Assembly (NCBI RefSeq): GCF_043641665.1
Contig: NC_092188.1
Coordinates: 19,117,704 to 19,181,703 of the forward strand
DNA: 64,000 nucleotides
Direction: 5' to 3'
Source: Enoplosus armatus
Lineage: Eukaryota; Chordata; Actinopteri; Centrarchiformes; Enoplosidae
Made by a program: the position numbers and the translations under genes. Every line of letters starts with the position of its first letter. Position 1 is the first letter of the stretch. Below are positions 1-13,971 of this stretch, piece by piece. The notes below the pieces were generated by a model that ran no database searches, was not told where the DNA came from, and saw only the letters and a program-made list of their open reading frames with translations.

Positions 1-1782
1 CCACAGGTTTTAGGAAATACAGTATGATAATGCAGATTCTCACGACAAAAAAATGTTTTTTTTTTAGATTTGTTGTACTTGTAAAACAAAGTTCCTATGA
101 GACTGAAAGTTCATCTCAGTAAAATGGAAATTTAAGCATCTACAATCCCATCACAACTGGGCAAACTCCATCTGCTGAGGAAGAGTGAAATCAATACAAC
201 AGCTACTAGATGAACCTCATGGTGTGACTTTTTTTCGTCAGTGTTAATATGAATTTATTGGTTCAAAAAATGAAAAGAGTGAGTCTGTCAAGTTATTGTG
301 CCATTTATTGGCAGTGGAGCAGGTTGTGACACCACATCACACAACAGTTTTTGTGGCTGTTTTACGCTGTCATTTCCTGTCTGTCTTTGTGCTACAGATC
401 CATGACGTCCTGTGCAGTGACCTGCGACATCCCTCTGGTCTGCTTTTATGACCGGCACCGCTGTAAAAGTCTCTAGTATTTACTAATAAAAGGTTTACTT
501 TTAACCTTAACTTATTTCAATATGTGTATGCTGATGACTAACAAGATAATGACTATCCATTAGTCCATAGACAATGTTTACGCGATAACACATGAAAGGC
601 TGCGAGGTCATTATGTCATCCAACACTCACAATCATCGTTTAGGTCTGTAATAAGACTCATAATTGTAATGGAGAACTTGCTCCATCCTCTGTGGCATCC
701 ATTACAGGAAGCAGCACACACACCGAGGTCTGTTTCCCTTTAATATCCGCTTCCAGTCTCACTGCTTTTTGTGAAAAATGTTGCCATGCTCATTTACCAG
801 ACAAAGGCAGGGTTCCCACTGCAGTGTCTGGAAGTGTTTTCCAGTGAGTTTCAGCCATAGATACAAAAACTGAACTCACGGCCAGCTGTTGACTAATGAG
901 TATTGCATCTTTACCGAGAATGTTAGTTCAAGTTCCAAATGCCTATTTGTCAGCTAAGACTGGAATGTACTTTTATGTATGTAGTTGAATGAGTGTGAAG
1001 CAAGGCTGAACAGATTTCCTGAACAATTGAAAGTAAAGGATTACGAAGCATGGGAAGAACATGGAAGAACGTCATCTAGAATGCGTCACACTTCTCATGT
1101 TAAAGTTTGTTGGCAACAGAAGTCAGTTGTCAGGCCAACTTGCATAGAAACATAATTAAAGGAATAGCCCATCCTGAAACACAGCGTTAATGACAGTTTT
1201 GCCAATGCACTGTATGTCAACGAAGCCAATCACTCCACAGCTAACCAACCAATACCACCAGTTTTCCAGCAACAGTGAAAGCACAGTCAAAAAGAGCCCA
1301 TTAGTAGCTTACAGCTGTCATTTAGCTCTCAGATAAAAGCCACTTAGTCCCCTGAGTAAGGCCATTACTCTGATAATAGCGGCTCTTTGAAGCAGAGGAG
1401 AGGACAGCCGAGGCAGTAAAGAACGACCAGCAGACTTCCTACCTCAGGTCGTTCAGACCTGCTCTGTTATATCAGTGTGTGTTGGACTGTCAGTGTGACA
1501 GAGTGTTCATCAATGAATCAACATACATTTCCTTATTCTCCTTCACAATGTAATTCATTGTTTTCATTAATGAATGCAATGTTACTGGACTTTTGATGTA
1601 GTTTTTTTTAATAATTGATTTTATAAATGCTACACATTCATGTTTCTCACATGTTAAGTTCAAAGCATAGTACAGTCACGGTATAGTAACACATGCTTTA
1701 ACTTGAGGAGGTGGACATGTGGTCTTATGAAGTTGCAAAGCAAAGCTAATCATTAAAGATGAGACAAATGAGTGGTCCGTTA

Positions 1783-1960
1783 TTAAAGGGCTACTCCAAC
1801 GATTTAGTATTGCACTTCCATACAGCTGGGGGTCAAAGTTGAAGCAAGAGAGGCTGAGATACTCTGATCTTTATTCTTTAGCATGGGTCAACCCCCCCAA
1901 ACAACTCAAAGGCTTAATTCCCATGTCATTCCAACTCCACACCTTCGGTTTCTCTTTAAA
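1783..1960 (+). mobile_element. Teleost dispersed repeat fragment
   Basis: The stretch starting TTAAAGGGCTACTCCAACGA and continuing through GGGGGTCAAAGTTGAAGC and GAGGCTGAGATACTCTGATC is a short repeat I recognise as common in teleost genomes. No coding capacity. Family name not certain. Confidence 0.5.
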
Positions 1961-1964
1961 ATTT

Positions 1965-2225
1965 TGTGGCTGTGTCCGAAACCACTCCCTCATTCACCCT
2001 ATGTAATTGACACTAAATAGTTTCCTCAATAGTGAGCAGTCAATTGATATTACTACTCATCATCAATTTGCGTCATCACTGCCACACAATTTGTAAATGC
2101 AGCGTATTGCATTGTGGGATTGTTAACAGAGGGTAGTGTACCTGCCATGGACACTACTTTTTTTCGCTCCATGAATTGTTGAGGGCACTACATAGTGTAT
2201 ACATTTTCACACTCAGAATTCAGGC
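1965..2225. mobile_element. hAT-like non-autonomous element (MITE) fossil
   Basis: Begins near TGTGTCCGAAACCACTCCCT, includes TGCATTGTGGGATTGTTAAC and ends near GGGCACTACATAGTGTATAC. These are hallmarks of common fish hAT-type miniature elements. It lies directly after the preceding repeat. Non-coding and diverged. Confidence 0.5.
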
Positions 2226-5200
2226 TCTCAGATAAAATACTGCTATACATCATCTTTTTCATACTGCATGGACTCAAACAATCCATGACACATAACGTAA
2301 AACAGATAGTTCAACAAGAGTTCAGTTTATTGGCATCAGAAGTGTGAAGTTGTTAAAGAAGATGGATGTCTCTCAGAGGACATTATGGGGAGCTCTGATG
2401 ACATATTTCATCTGGAATTATATATGGAGCAATCAATCAATTTGAATCCTTAATTCCATGTTTTCTTGAATACTCTGAAGATTATTACTCATGACATCAT
2501 CTCGGACCGATCCTTGAGTTGAGTTTCTAAGTGTTAGGACACTAAATAAATATAATGAAAACAATAACTGTGACTTTAGTCCCAGTTCTACCCTGAATCT
2601 AAACTGTGTTGTGAAATAAAGACCATTTGAACACCTAATGTGTTTATATTATATATTTACAGTAAAATGTGTAAATAAGGCTCAAACTTGAATAGTAAAA
2701 AATGCTGACTGGGCATTCAAACCGACTTCCTTAGTATATTTTATTGTGTGTCAGAAAAAGTTAGAGGAGCAGATGACCCAAATGTGATGGTGGTGTGGTA
2801 TTTTACACAAATGACAACATGGCAACACTGATGTGTCACAGCATCCTCTGCCCTCATCAAACAAGGTGCTACGTAAACATTTAAAGACGATTCAAACCAA
2901 ACCTTAGTATCATCTGTGTGCTTTAAAACCATCGATACAAATACATTCATCTAACCCTTATGTTCTTTAACATTGTTTTATCACCTTGATACATCATGAC
3001 TTTACCTCATTCCTGATTTCAGAAAGCTGATTTTGAACTGATGATATGTTGCATGCAAATGACTTCTGTTTGGAGTCTCACATACCAGCTGTGATATGTT
3101 TTGTGATTTTATTTTTCAGTTGCATTTCATAGTACACACTACACAGACAACATTACATGCTGCATTTATAACTAAGCGGTTAGTTTGGAATATGTATACT
3201 ACATACTGTTTACCTGAGTTGGCAAAAATGTATTGTGTCATGCGTGTGAGTATGAACAAGGATATTAAAAGCATGTAGATTTATACGCTCTACCTGGTTT
3301 ACTGGCATTAATCAACTTAAGACGGCTTTTCAAACATATATCTGAGGATCATCAGATATTGTTCCACATCGTTTGTCTTGTAAAAAAAAAAAAGATCCAG
3401 TAGCAGGTGACCAACATACACAATCCCATATAACCAAAACTTCAATCAGAGACGCACACTCAAGGAACTGACCATTTACAGCAAAAGGTAGTTAGATTTG
3501 GCAGAAATGGCTATGCTGTTTTCCTCTTAATGAACACATACATGAACATTAAATCTTACTGTGGGGAGGAGGCTGGGGTTGTGGAGCTGTGGCAGCAAAC
3601 TGCATTGACATGAGCGCAATCATCAGAGTAACAGTGATAGTCTCAGTGTCCGCACTGTACACCTGCATGAATATGATTGGATGTTACTCACCACGCAGCT
3701 GTGAATGAGTCAATATTTGTGAAGTATATTGCAAACAGCTAAGGCCAGCGCAAGTGCTCAGCCTGAACGAACGCTATGCTTATTAAATTCACTTGACACT
3801 TTGATCAATTCTAAGATGGAGAAAAAACTACATTGATGGGTTATGAAGCATTTAAATTTCATTTAAAGAGAGAACTGCTTTAACCAGAGTAATAGTAAAT
3901 TATTAGAGAAGATACTATAGATTATCATAGCAAATGTGTTCCGATCTTGCATCTTTAGCTCTGTTCTGACATGCTCCTCATTATGTAAATGTGATGGCAA
4001 TTTAACATGTCAGTCTCATGTCCAAATGAGCACCAGAGTCACTTTTACGTAAAAGTCACGACTGCAAGGTGTGAACTAACGTTTCAACACTTTGAACACG
4101 GCACGTGTCTGAGTTGAATGTGATCAGAGAAATGAAAAGCACGTCTTGTCTGCCTTATTAAGAGCACTGTAATAAATGTATCCCTTTATGTTGGGGGATT
4201 CACTAAGGAGAAGCAGATAGATGAAGCCAGCAATGTTACATATTCCATGTCTGAGTACTTTTTGGCTTGTAACATAATAATCTCTCCGTGCTGTCATGTT
4301 GCAGGCATATGGAGCTGTTGTTAAATGCTGCTCATTGTCCTGTGAGGGGGGGATGATGATTGAATACATGTCAACTGTAATTCTCACAGGTTGTGGCCTT
4401 GAGGTCTGTGTGACCTCAAAAAACACCAAGCAGAGGCTGAGACGTCAGATTGAGGAGGACAGGGGCCACTGGAGGAGAGAAGAGGGGGGTGGGAGGGTGG
4501 CAAGATATGGAAACAGTATGGGGAAAGACAGACGGAAGGGGGGACAGAGAGAGACAGACAGAGGGAAGTGTGTGGAGAGAGTTATCCTTTGAATTACTCC
4601 TCTAATTCTACACGGTGGTCTGGTCTTAGAAATTACCATGGTAACTATACCACAACAAGATGGGTGGGGTATCCCTGTCCAGACCCCACTCTGCCTCTCA
4701 ACACACACACACTCTCTCCTGTGCGGAGGCATTCATGTCCCACCACAACTCTAATGAGCGCGCACACTCACTCTGAGCAAATGCACAAGTACCATCCTGA
4801 TTGCTCCAATCTTCTGCTCTTCCTCTCTTTTTTCCTAAAAATCAAGTCCCCCTCTCTTGCTTGGCCTCTTTCGTTCTGTGAAAGTGCCAAGCTGATGTCT
4901 GTGTGTGTGTCTGATTATAGCTTCCATCCTCAGACGATAGCAGCTGACCAGGTCATCGTGGCATTAGTGGAAACTCTGAGCCAGCAGTCAGAGGAAGAAG
5001 GGAGGAGGAGGAAGATGCTTTCCTCTTAGGGTTCAAAGGTTATTTCTGTCCATTACCAACACTACTCCACCTCAGCTGACTGTCTGCGCGGAGGTTGCAA
5101 AAAACGTGTTTACTCTTCTATTGCTTTACATGGTTAAATGCAGAAAAAAAGAATAAGGAATAATCTCAGCTCAGTCTATTGTAGTTTTAGACTTTAACAA

Positions 5201-8200
5201 CTACTTACAAAGTCTCTGTAGCTATGCTGTAACCTCTTAACACACAACTTTAAATCCAGCTTTACAATGCAGTTTAGAGTGCAGTTCAATTCAAGACTTG
5301 TGCACACAAGTCTCAGCACCATTACGGCATTACGTTGCGTTATACCTTTCCAAAAGCATTAATGGTTTTCCTTGTCCTTAATCACTATCTATCAAATGTT
5401 CTATTTAAAATGTGTCGGCACATAAAGTAATGGTTCTAAACCATTGAGAGGAGGGATGTTGCATTTAAGAAATCTAATTGTATAGTAAGGTTGCAGTGTG
5501 AATGAAATACATCACCATGGTTCACTTTTCGTTCTTACTGCTTTTGGTCACATTAGTGTCATAAATTAGGGCTCTAAATTTCACTAAGTCTTGAGGGGGG
5601 AATCTGCTGGATCAACTTTTATGTAATATCCATTCCAGCTGCCATTGGACCATAACTTCCAACATTAATCTGGGTGTGGAAGGATTAACATTTTCCCAAG
5701 ATGGTGGCTGCAGCCTGGTGAAAACATTCAAGTTTAGACGACTCTGCAGCCCCTCTCTGCTGAACATGCTTGTCTGTGTGTGATGTATCTTTTAAAGTGT
5801 CAGATGACAGTCAAATCTACTGCTTTTTAATGACACAAAGTCACTGCTTGACTTTTGCCATTTGTAAATATTATTTCTTCCTGATGACTGATTGCGTTTT
5901 TTGGGCAAGATTTTCCCCACTTTCCTAAATTTGGGAAAATCACACCTTAACATACAGCCCTCCAGAGACGTGAGGAAATCATAGACTGCAGGTTGCGATG
6001 CATTTAAGCGGAGACACGTGGTACCAATTTGACCTAAACTCCTGGGGTAACACTTATGTGAGGGAGGAGAGGGGCAGGGAACCCAACATAGCCTGCTCCT
6101 GTGTGTGTTTATTGGATATTTCTATACGACTGTGTCAGGCCCAACTCAATCCATTTTGTGTGTGTGTGTGTGTCGCCGCTTATGTCTCTGTCTCTGACAT
6201 AATCCCACCAGTCACAAGGCCCGATGTCAACATCAAATCTTTGGTCTGTTTTTGGTGGTTTTTCTGATTGAGCTGTCTAGAAACGGTACTTCACACCCTG
6301 AAACCACGCCTCGAGACGCCGTTGATTTGCGACTGCGGTTAAAACTACACAGAGCTCTGATTTGTTACACCCACCAATTCAGCTGCACTCAATCAAACTT
6401 TCAGCTTCTTTAAGACCCATCCCTTGAACACGGAGTCGTTCTTTAATGTCTGACCCAGTTTAAACCCCTGTGTATTGAGTGCACTTTTAACCCCAGAAAG
6501 CCATGATTTGTGAACACATAACCTGATTTATGCCTCCTACAATAAATCCAATGATTTCACCCAATCCAATTTATTATTCTTTTACAGCAAGCAACACTGT
6601 ATACAACTGTATATAAGCAACAAACAAATCAAATCTGGAGGATAAACATGATGGAGAAAGATGGCTCTATTTACATTGCAAATGTACTTTGTGCTGCTCT
6701 GAAAGCACAGGAAACATTTGGGAAAAGTGTAGTTACAGTGCTGGAGACTTTCTAATCACAGTGTCCAGCCTTTGACCAAAGGGGTGATGACAGATGATGG
6801 TCTTGGGTTTAAAGAACTTCACTTCAAAGAGGTCACTGGAAGATGAATAAAGCAGTACACACAAAGGCACATGTACACAATGTGTAAGGTAAGGAGAGCA
6901 AGAGATGACAGCTAGCTACAGTGTTTTCAGCACCATTACACACCTGCAACCTTTCATTCTCACACCTGAAGCTGAAACAGTGCAATACTGGCGGCACTGA
7001 TAGAGACAGCGAGGGTGAGGGTGATAGAACTGGAAGCTGTGACTTATTAACACAGTTTTACATTAACATTGTTTTAAAAATCTTTTCATCCACAACTCAA
7101 GTTCATATATGATTATTTTGCCAGTGCTGACAATATATATTTTTTAGACCTCTCCTTCAATCATTATAATGAGATCTCTATACTTGGTTAGAAGACCCAC
7201 ACCGGACAGTGTATGCATTTCATTGGCGTCAGACCGTAATACATTATCTCTCTTGATCTCTCTTTAGCTAAAAACTCTGTAGTCTTAATCATTTAAGTCA
7301 AGTCATTAAAACTTTGTGGCATGGAATGGATTCCCAAAATAGATTATAGAAAACATCATTTTAAAATTATGTGAAAAACCTTGCAGTACCACCAAGACGG
7401 ACTGTTGTCCTAAAATATGGATCAATTTACCATTTACTGGAAAAATTACTGAACAAATCCCAGCAACATCAAAATCCCCCCCTGTAGGCCTGTAACATCT
7501 GAGCAATCAGCCGGCACACCTGGTATTCATTAGCTGTTGTTTCCTAAAGCCTTCACCTGCTCCTGTTGATGGTTTTTGAGATAAAACGCTGTCTGTTTTT
7601 AGACTGTGTCTTTGACGGTAGGTGCAGCAGAACAAAACCAAACCTGAATTTTCTCTGCTGCGTTATGGGGATAAATGCTTTGCTCAAAGAACTACTGACA
7701 GCAGTTCACATGGGAAGAGCATCACTCATTCAACCCTGCCATAGCCGACTCAGGGGTTTGAATCAGCCGTATCATATTTTGCTCATAATGTTTAAGATAC
7801 ACTTCGGTTGAGGGGTGGTTGTGTCAGTGTGTGGGGGATTTGTGCTCAATCTCAGGCTGTTACACTGGATAGGGCAAAAGTAAAACAAACCTCAGATTGA
7901 CATTGTGACATGTTTTGTGAACATAGGCCCACAGCTAACGATACCTCCCAGGATAATTGCTCAATATATTCCCCAATGCTCTGCTGCTGTTTCCTGCCTG
8001 TAGAGTCTCACAGTAGTGGACACAGAACATATAGACTGTGTGCATTTCCATATGGGACATTCTGACTATATCATAGGTGTGTGCTGCAGTCTGTTGATTT
8101 CAGTGGAAATGTAACTGACAACACTTTTCAGTCTTAGCTCACAGTGTATGATGGATATTGTTAAATACTGGCATCGACAGCAACGTGGCACCCAGAGCAC

Positions 8201-8915
8201 AACTGTTCTTCAGTGGTCAGTATGTTCATATGTTACCATTTACTCCCATCAGCCCTAGCTGTTTTCCGAGTGAAATGTCCTGTTGATACGAAGGAGAAGA
8301 GAAGGAGATGTCACGAATAATTTGTCTCAAGAGGAGGCACTCACGCTTCTCTAAGATGTAACTTATTACTTCTGTTACTTAGACAGAGACGCAATAAAAT
8401 GTGTACTTTGCCATAGACGCTATTAAAATTACAGTGCAACACTTGTTCAGAAAAGTACCTTTAAGCACTCATGGAGGCCATCATTTTGAAAGTTTCCCAT
8501 GATGTCAGTGACATCTCTGTCCTATACTGTGTTAACTCTCTCTTCCAGGAAGCCTTTAGGTCTGCACGTGATTGTGTATTTCCTTTTTTAAATATTTACT
8601 TGAGTAAATGAGCAAAGAGCACTCATTTGGCTCCCAACAATATATGGCCCCCATGACAATAACGTTGCTCACCGACTGGTATAGTCAGGGATACACCCAC
8701 TGGAGCATGGAAGCTGTGTTTTCATGGCACCATACATAAATAATGCAGGTCTACTGGGGGTTTCCCACCAAAGGCCCCATTTCTATTCATCACCTGGCCT
8801 CTTATATACGCTCATGTTCTGGATGTGATGTTTTACAAAGAGGATGCTTATCGTGTGAGTTTTGATCTTTGAAAAACATATGAGCAAAAAAACTTTGGGT
8901 TCATGTCAGTATTGT
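2226..8915. other. Gene-free flanking DNA
   Basis: AT-rich DNA with only short frames lacking recognisable domains; the longest (153 codons, 4,568-5,029) is low-complexity. Purine-rich stretches occur at 4,440-4,570. No RNA gene was recognised. The first 1,780 bases of the window are similar. Confidence 0.6.
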
Positions 8916-8996
8916 CAAGATATATCAGTTTTATTTATGTTGCCCAAAATCACAAATTTACCTCAAAGGGCTTCATAATCTACATCCTCATTTTGG
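8916..8996 (+). mobile_element. Teleost dispersed repeat, partial copy A
   Basis: Matches the copy at 22,201 over TTTTATTTATGTTGCCCAAA, ATCACAAATTTACCTCAAAG and GGGCTTCATAATCTACA, with moderate divergence. This sequence is widespread in percomorph genomes. Only the 5' half of the unit seen in the other copy is present. Confidence 0.6.
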
Positions 8997-9194
8997 GTGA
9001 TGGAAATCATGATTATTAGTTCAACCAAGTGACACACACTGACCTGTTCAAATATGAACAACATATGATACTGATTCACTTAAAGTATCTTAAAACATAT
9101 ATAATTTCAATTATTTCTGTGTTTTCATTTATAAGGCCAGAGGGAATTGACACTCAGCCTGTGAAAACAGTTGTATAATATCTCTGTAACTCTG

Positions 9195-9440
9195 GAGGAG
9201 CTTTCCAGAGTTTGAAAAAATGACCCTGATGATACGGGGAGATGAGGGTTTCTGGTACTATGCACCTCACTACTGGAATGAACTGCAAAACAAACTGCCA
9301 TTCATTCCTCTAAGGGACTTTAAAGTTCTACTTACTGATATTTGTGAACTGGTTTTCACTGGGCATAGCAATGGGTGGCATCCCCTTTTGTTTCCTAACT
9401 TTAGAGTTTTCCAGGTGTTATGGAGGAGCTCCTGATGTTG
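9195..9440 (+). mobile_element. Non-LTR retrotransposon (LINE) ORF2 C-terminal fossil
   Basis: The + strand frame at 9,220-9,435 reads GDEGFWYYAPHYWNELQNKL, then PFIPLRDFKVLLTDI. This matches the conserved tail after the reverse transcriptase domain of fish LINEs of the L2/Rex1-like type (GDRAF...APxLWNxLP...). The rest of the element is missing, so this is a truncated relic, not an active copy. The frame continues only briefly before stopping. Confidence 0.65.
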
Positions 9441-9959
9441 ATGATGGCAAACACTTTTTGACTCGTGGTGGTAGGAGTAACATGAGTCCTGACTTTGGTT
9501 GGATATTCCCTTTAGATCGCCTTCCAGAGGAGCTACTGTACATTTCAGATGCTGGACTCTCTGTTCTGTATTACATAGCACTGCCTGCTGGTCAAAGTTG
9601 GGAACTGCGCTGCAATGAATCAATGAAATGACTGAAATTCCACAACATCCAAACTCCAGCTTACACGTGCATATGTGCACTGCTTATACAGATGACTGTT
9701 TGGATTGTTACACTGCTTCCTGCTGTCCTATTAGTGTGTAACTTCTCATTGGATTGGATCATATGCATCATTTTCAGTGTCAGGCAACATACACTGGCTC
9801 ATTCTACATCTCAGTACTGAACTTTGAGCTGAGCCAGTTTTCACGCCATGTATAGGAGCAGCCTAATTAAAGACAAAACGTGTAGGTTTAACTGCCTCTC
9901 AGGGACATGCCGTAATCCTGCTCGGCTCTCAGGTTTGAATGGGGGCATGGACTGCCAAT

Positions 9960-10046
9960 GTAAGTGACTCTCTCTCTCACTCTCTCTCTCTCCCTCCCTG
10001 CCTCTCCTGTCGCTACCTCAGGAGTTTGGATGAGTTTGGATGGGGG

Positions 10047-10082
<36 letters not shown>

Positions 10083-10245
10083 CCTCTCCTCTCCTCTCCT
10101 CTCCGTCGCTCCTCCTTATACCCCCGAAACCATCCCCTCTTATTAAAACAACACGCCAATCTGTTGTAGCCCGGTAAAAGGGGTTTGGGAGCCGCAGCAG
10201 CCATAAAGGAGGCTCCACACACAGCCGTCTGGAAGGCATTAGACA
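9960..10245 (+). promoter_or_regulatory. Pyrimidine tract and GC-richer segment, possible has2 promoter region
   Basis: A (TC)n tract (perfect at 10,049-10,080, impure from about 9,968 to 10,105) is followed by a segment with CCATAAAGG (TATA-like or CArG-like) at about 10,200 and GC-richer sequence to 10,280. It sits just upstream of the candidate first exon of has2. CT/GA tracts are common near vertebrate promoters but also occur as plain microsatellites, so the promoter reading is an inference from position. Confidence 0.25.
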
Positions 10246-10739
10246 GCAGCGGCAGAGAGACTTTTGGCCACTTCTCTGCGCTCTGTGTAACCTGGATGCT
10301 TGGGGAAACTATAGAAATACTTACCTACATGCCCCTCAAAGACAGCAAAATGCAAATGATCTGACTCATATTTGATTGTTAGAGTCATAGCTGGAAACTT
10401 ATTTTTTCCTTGTGTGTCAATATGACTGACGCAGCCAAATTCGATGGCTTTTTTTTGTAACTTTTAAAAACTTTTCAAACATGAATGAAACTGTCAGAAG
10501 TTGATGGAGAAAAATATTTATCATTTTTGCATAGTGTACTTTTTATTTATACTTTTTTATATGAATGATGCCAAAGTTGACTGACATGATGTTTGTGTTT
10601 GTATACCTAAGATGCTTGCGGTGCATAGTTGCAGACTGCAGACAGACTGTTAAACACTAGAGAAGACAAGCAGTCGTGAATATTTTTGGAGCATCCAGCT
10701 GAGCAAACTTAGAGGAACCCCAATCTTATTACATTTTCT

Positions 10740-10902
10740 CATTAATGAGGATCAGTTTCAGCGGATTCATGAGACTCATTACAACACAAGTGTCCTTTGA
10801 AACTTTGTCGAGACTTTTTCTCCCTGTGGAGCGGCACCAGAGCCGCCGGAGCTGACCGCATCCTTGCTCAAGGACGAACGAGAGGACAACAGCAGCTTTA
10901 AG
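10740..10902 (+). other. has2: Candidate non-coding first exon (5' UTR) of has2; donor at 10,903
   Basis: Vertebrate HAS2 has a non-coding exon 1, and here the coding exon begins exactly at its acceptor, so an upstream exon is required. The segment ending AGCTTTAAG|GTAGGT at 10,902 has a good donor, is locally GC- and CpG-richer (GAGCCGCCGGAGC), and lies about 8.7 kb upstream of the coding exon. The 5' limit is not defined; transcription could begin as far up as about 10,240, which would give a leader near the size of the mammalian one. Choice of this donor over others in the region is inference. Confidence 0.35.
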
Positions 10903-11454
10903 GTAGGTGGCCAGTGATCATTTGGTCTGGTGACCGTGCAGCCCGCTGACAGAGAGTTATACATGTTCCATCAGAAGCCAGTCATACTTATGCAGAAGCG
11001 GTTTGGAAACTAGGGAACTGCGTTAAAGTGATGCTTTTGGACATGTTGTGATGCTCCAAACTCTTATTTCAATACATTTATAAAATATATATAAGGTTTC
11101 TTTCATAATTTTAAATAATAAGGATGCTGTCCAATATTTAAGCTCAATAAAGGGTGTGATGCTATAAGTTGGAGGGGCATGCCAGCTGTCACTAGAGTTC
11201 TTTTTTCTTTTCATGCGCCTCAAGTCGTGGGGAAAACGCGGATTGCATTTCTGGAAGGGTTTCTTTTTTTTCCACCACGAATGTTTAATGTTATCTTAAA
11301 ACTAAGAAAATGTGTGTCTCAAACGTTTCATTTGTCCAGCAGTGCCGGCTGTGGACATGTGTGAGACATATCCGCCCAAATTACGCCTCTAATCATATAA
11401 AACTACACATAGCCTTTGCTGAGCCAGCTATTATACCCTGAGAAATAATTACAT

Positions 11455-11530
11455 GTGTGACGTCGCAAGCCGTACGTCATCCTTTGAGGTTTGTGAGCCA
11501 ATGGGAAGGCTGGATTTGGACACGTTCAGC
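11455..11530. promoter_or_regulatory. CRE-like and CCAAT-box-like cluster in presumed has2 intron 1
   Basis: TGTGACGTCGCAAG and TACGTCATCC (two CRE-like cores) lie within 20 bases of each other, followed by GAGCCAATGGG (a CCAAT box) and a CpG-containing stretch (GTTGGAGCGCGTAA). This spacing resembles a proximal promoter or enhancer. CREB-family control of HAS2 is reported in mammals; its use here is inferred. It could instead be an alternative has2 promoter. Confidence 0.35.
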
Positions 11531-13971
11531 GTGCCTCGTGGTTGGAGCGCGTAATTTGATGCCAAATGTAAAAGACCGCTATTTACACACATGTGAATCC
11601 TGAATATTTCTTCACATTTTAGACAATACTTTAGTAATTTATGATAATAATGTACTCTGAGTGGCTTCGTAGTGGTGGCAGACATTTACCTTCTTCCAGC
11701 GCCTCCCAGCTTCCGACCGATCATGTGCTTGAGATCTGAAATGTGTGCATGCAAACATGACCGGAACTTCATGCAGGTGGCATTATAACTTTCCCACACA
11801 GCCACTACACGCAAATACACAACTGAACATCTGTCACATGCCTTGACATGACATACTTCTTCCTCTTCCTCCATCTGCCTACTCTGACCTCTCAGTGTGC
11901 AGATACCAGTGTTGGCTCACATAAAACCCACACAAGGAATGCCCACCTGTGAGTGGGATGTCCGGACATGTATCTGTAATGTACAGTCTCTACAGTTTCA
12001 CATCTTTATCTTGGTATGCTGATGTGGAAACAGCAGCTGCTCTTCTGCAGCACTGGTCACCTACAAGCGCATTGTTTAGAAATATGTCCAGTATTAATGT
12101 ATCTCTGGAGAAATGTTTAGAGTAGCTACCACACCAGTGTCTCACATCTTACTTCCATAGATTTTAAAATGATAGTTTCAGGACACAAGTTCTTTGCGTA
12201 ACTGGTGCATGTGTGGACCTTCTGTCAATGCACACATGTATCCAGACTAATGCCGACATACTGTCCCTAATCTCAGCCCTCGAGGGAGTTCCTCTGCTGA
12301 GCGTGGGGCTCAGAGTGCTGCAGTGAGGAAGGTAGTCCATCTCTGGTGCCTGTTAGTGGAACATTAACCGCTAAAACAGATTTAATTCTCATGTGCAGCA
12401 ATGTGGGTAGTCCATGATGCTTGCATGCTGGTGATGCCAAAAAAAGGAAGAAAAGTAACTTTGTTTTTGCACTCTTCAGTGGGTGACACAGTCAAGCAGT
12501 TTACTGCAGGCTCATCATTTCTACAGGATGTTCTTCCACACAGCGCGCAGAGCAGTTTACTACTTAACAGAGGAAGGCATTCCATGGCTGGTCTCCATTA
12601 GGTCTCACAACAAGGCCCACGTGCCATTACTGCTCACAGCAAGGGTCCTTCAGTCTATAGGGCCGTGGGGCTGGCAAGGTAGAACTACTGAAGTTAGGAG
12701 AGAGTGCTTATGTGCAGCCCCTCCCAAACACACAACACACAGCACCACCACCTACCTCATCTATTCTGCATTAATGCCACAGTTTTTCCAGGTTCCCTTG
12801 GTAAAGTAGCAGTGAAGCAGCACTACAGTCAGCCAGTAAAAGTGAAAATTTGGATGTCAGTGAGGTTCTGAGTTAGATTCCCACTACCTCATACTGCATC
12901 ACAGAGTCTCACAGGGAGGGTTGATGCCAACGCTATAGGTCCAGGAGTTACAGTATCCCATAAAGTAACCCAGGAGCTGTATAAAGTAAGCTGTGTTTGT
13001 GTAGCTGCACAGCAGATAATGTTGGCTCCTGGATATTTCCATTTGTGATATTATTGTTGATATTACTTATGGTATATCTCAGTCACGTCCTGTCTTTCCT
13101 CCTTAATACCTCCAGCTATCTGTTCATTCATCTGTTCAGGCTGGTTATGGGTTTCTGTCTCTTATGTTTTCTCCTAGCTGTAATCAGCTGTGATAATACA
13201 GCGTGCTAGAATAGAATGTGGGGAGGAAGCCAAGTTATTTTAGAGCACTGTTGATAACTGTCTGTAGTCAGATAAGGGAAAGTGTTGGATCAATGCAGCA
13301 GAGATTTCATGGCCTTTAGAAGCAGGAGAAACCAAACAGAAGCTTTTTTCATACAAAGGGGTAAAAAAAAGTCATAGTGAAAATGCAGTATTGTAAATAA
13401 ACCCAACAAATAATCAGACAGAGGAGTAGCTGTAGAGGGAGGCATTCTCAACTGAGCCACATCTGTAATTTGGCTGAAAGTCTTGGAGCCTGCCACAGTG
13501 GCGTAAGCCCAATGCCTCAGCTGGCAGTGAACTGAGCCAAGTCCACCACAAGTCTCTTTCCCCCTCCTTCTGGTGTCTGCCACCCCTCACTCTCTTGCTA
13601 ACTCACTTCCTTCCATCTCACTTCCTTCCAACCCACTTTCTCTCTTTTCACACTGAGTAAGAAAGTCTCTTCTCTGCTTCTCTTCCTCTCTCCATCTTCC
13701 TCTCTGTAGTACTTCCTTCGGCTCATTCATAAAAGGAAGACAGAGCAAGGGATGAGTCAAAGAGAGAAGGCATGCCAAAATGCCAAACTGCGTAGTTTGT
13801 CTTCAAAATTGAGAGTGGATTTACCACTGTGTTTTATTCTTCAATCCATCTTCACTTTAAATTGAATAAAACTAAAATGATGCAACCCCAACAGTTGTGG
13901 TAAAAAAAAAAAAACCCAAGATGTTGCACAGCCATGAAATTGATGTGGAGTAATATAAAACACTCTCCTAG

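Noticed and set aside
4568..5029. 153-codon + strand frame
   Set aside because: Low-complexity, His/Thr/Ser-rich, arising from CA-rich and purine-rich DNA. No domain, no splice support.
9270..9680. 136-codon minus-strand frame
   Set aside because: Antisense to the LINE fossil; no similarity recognised in this direction.
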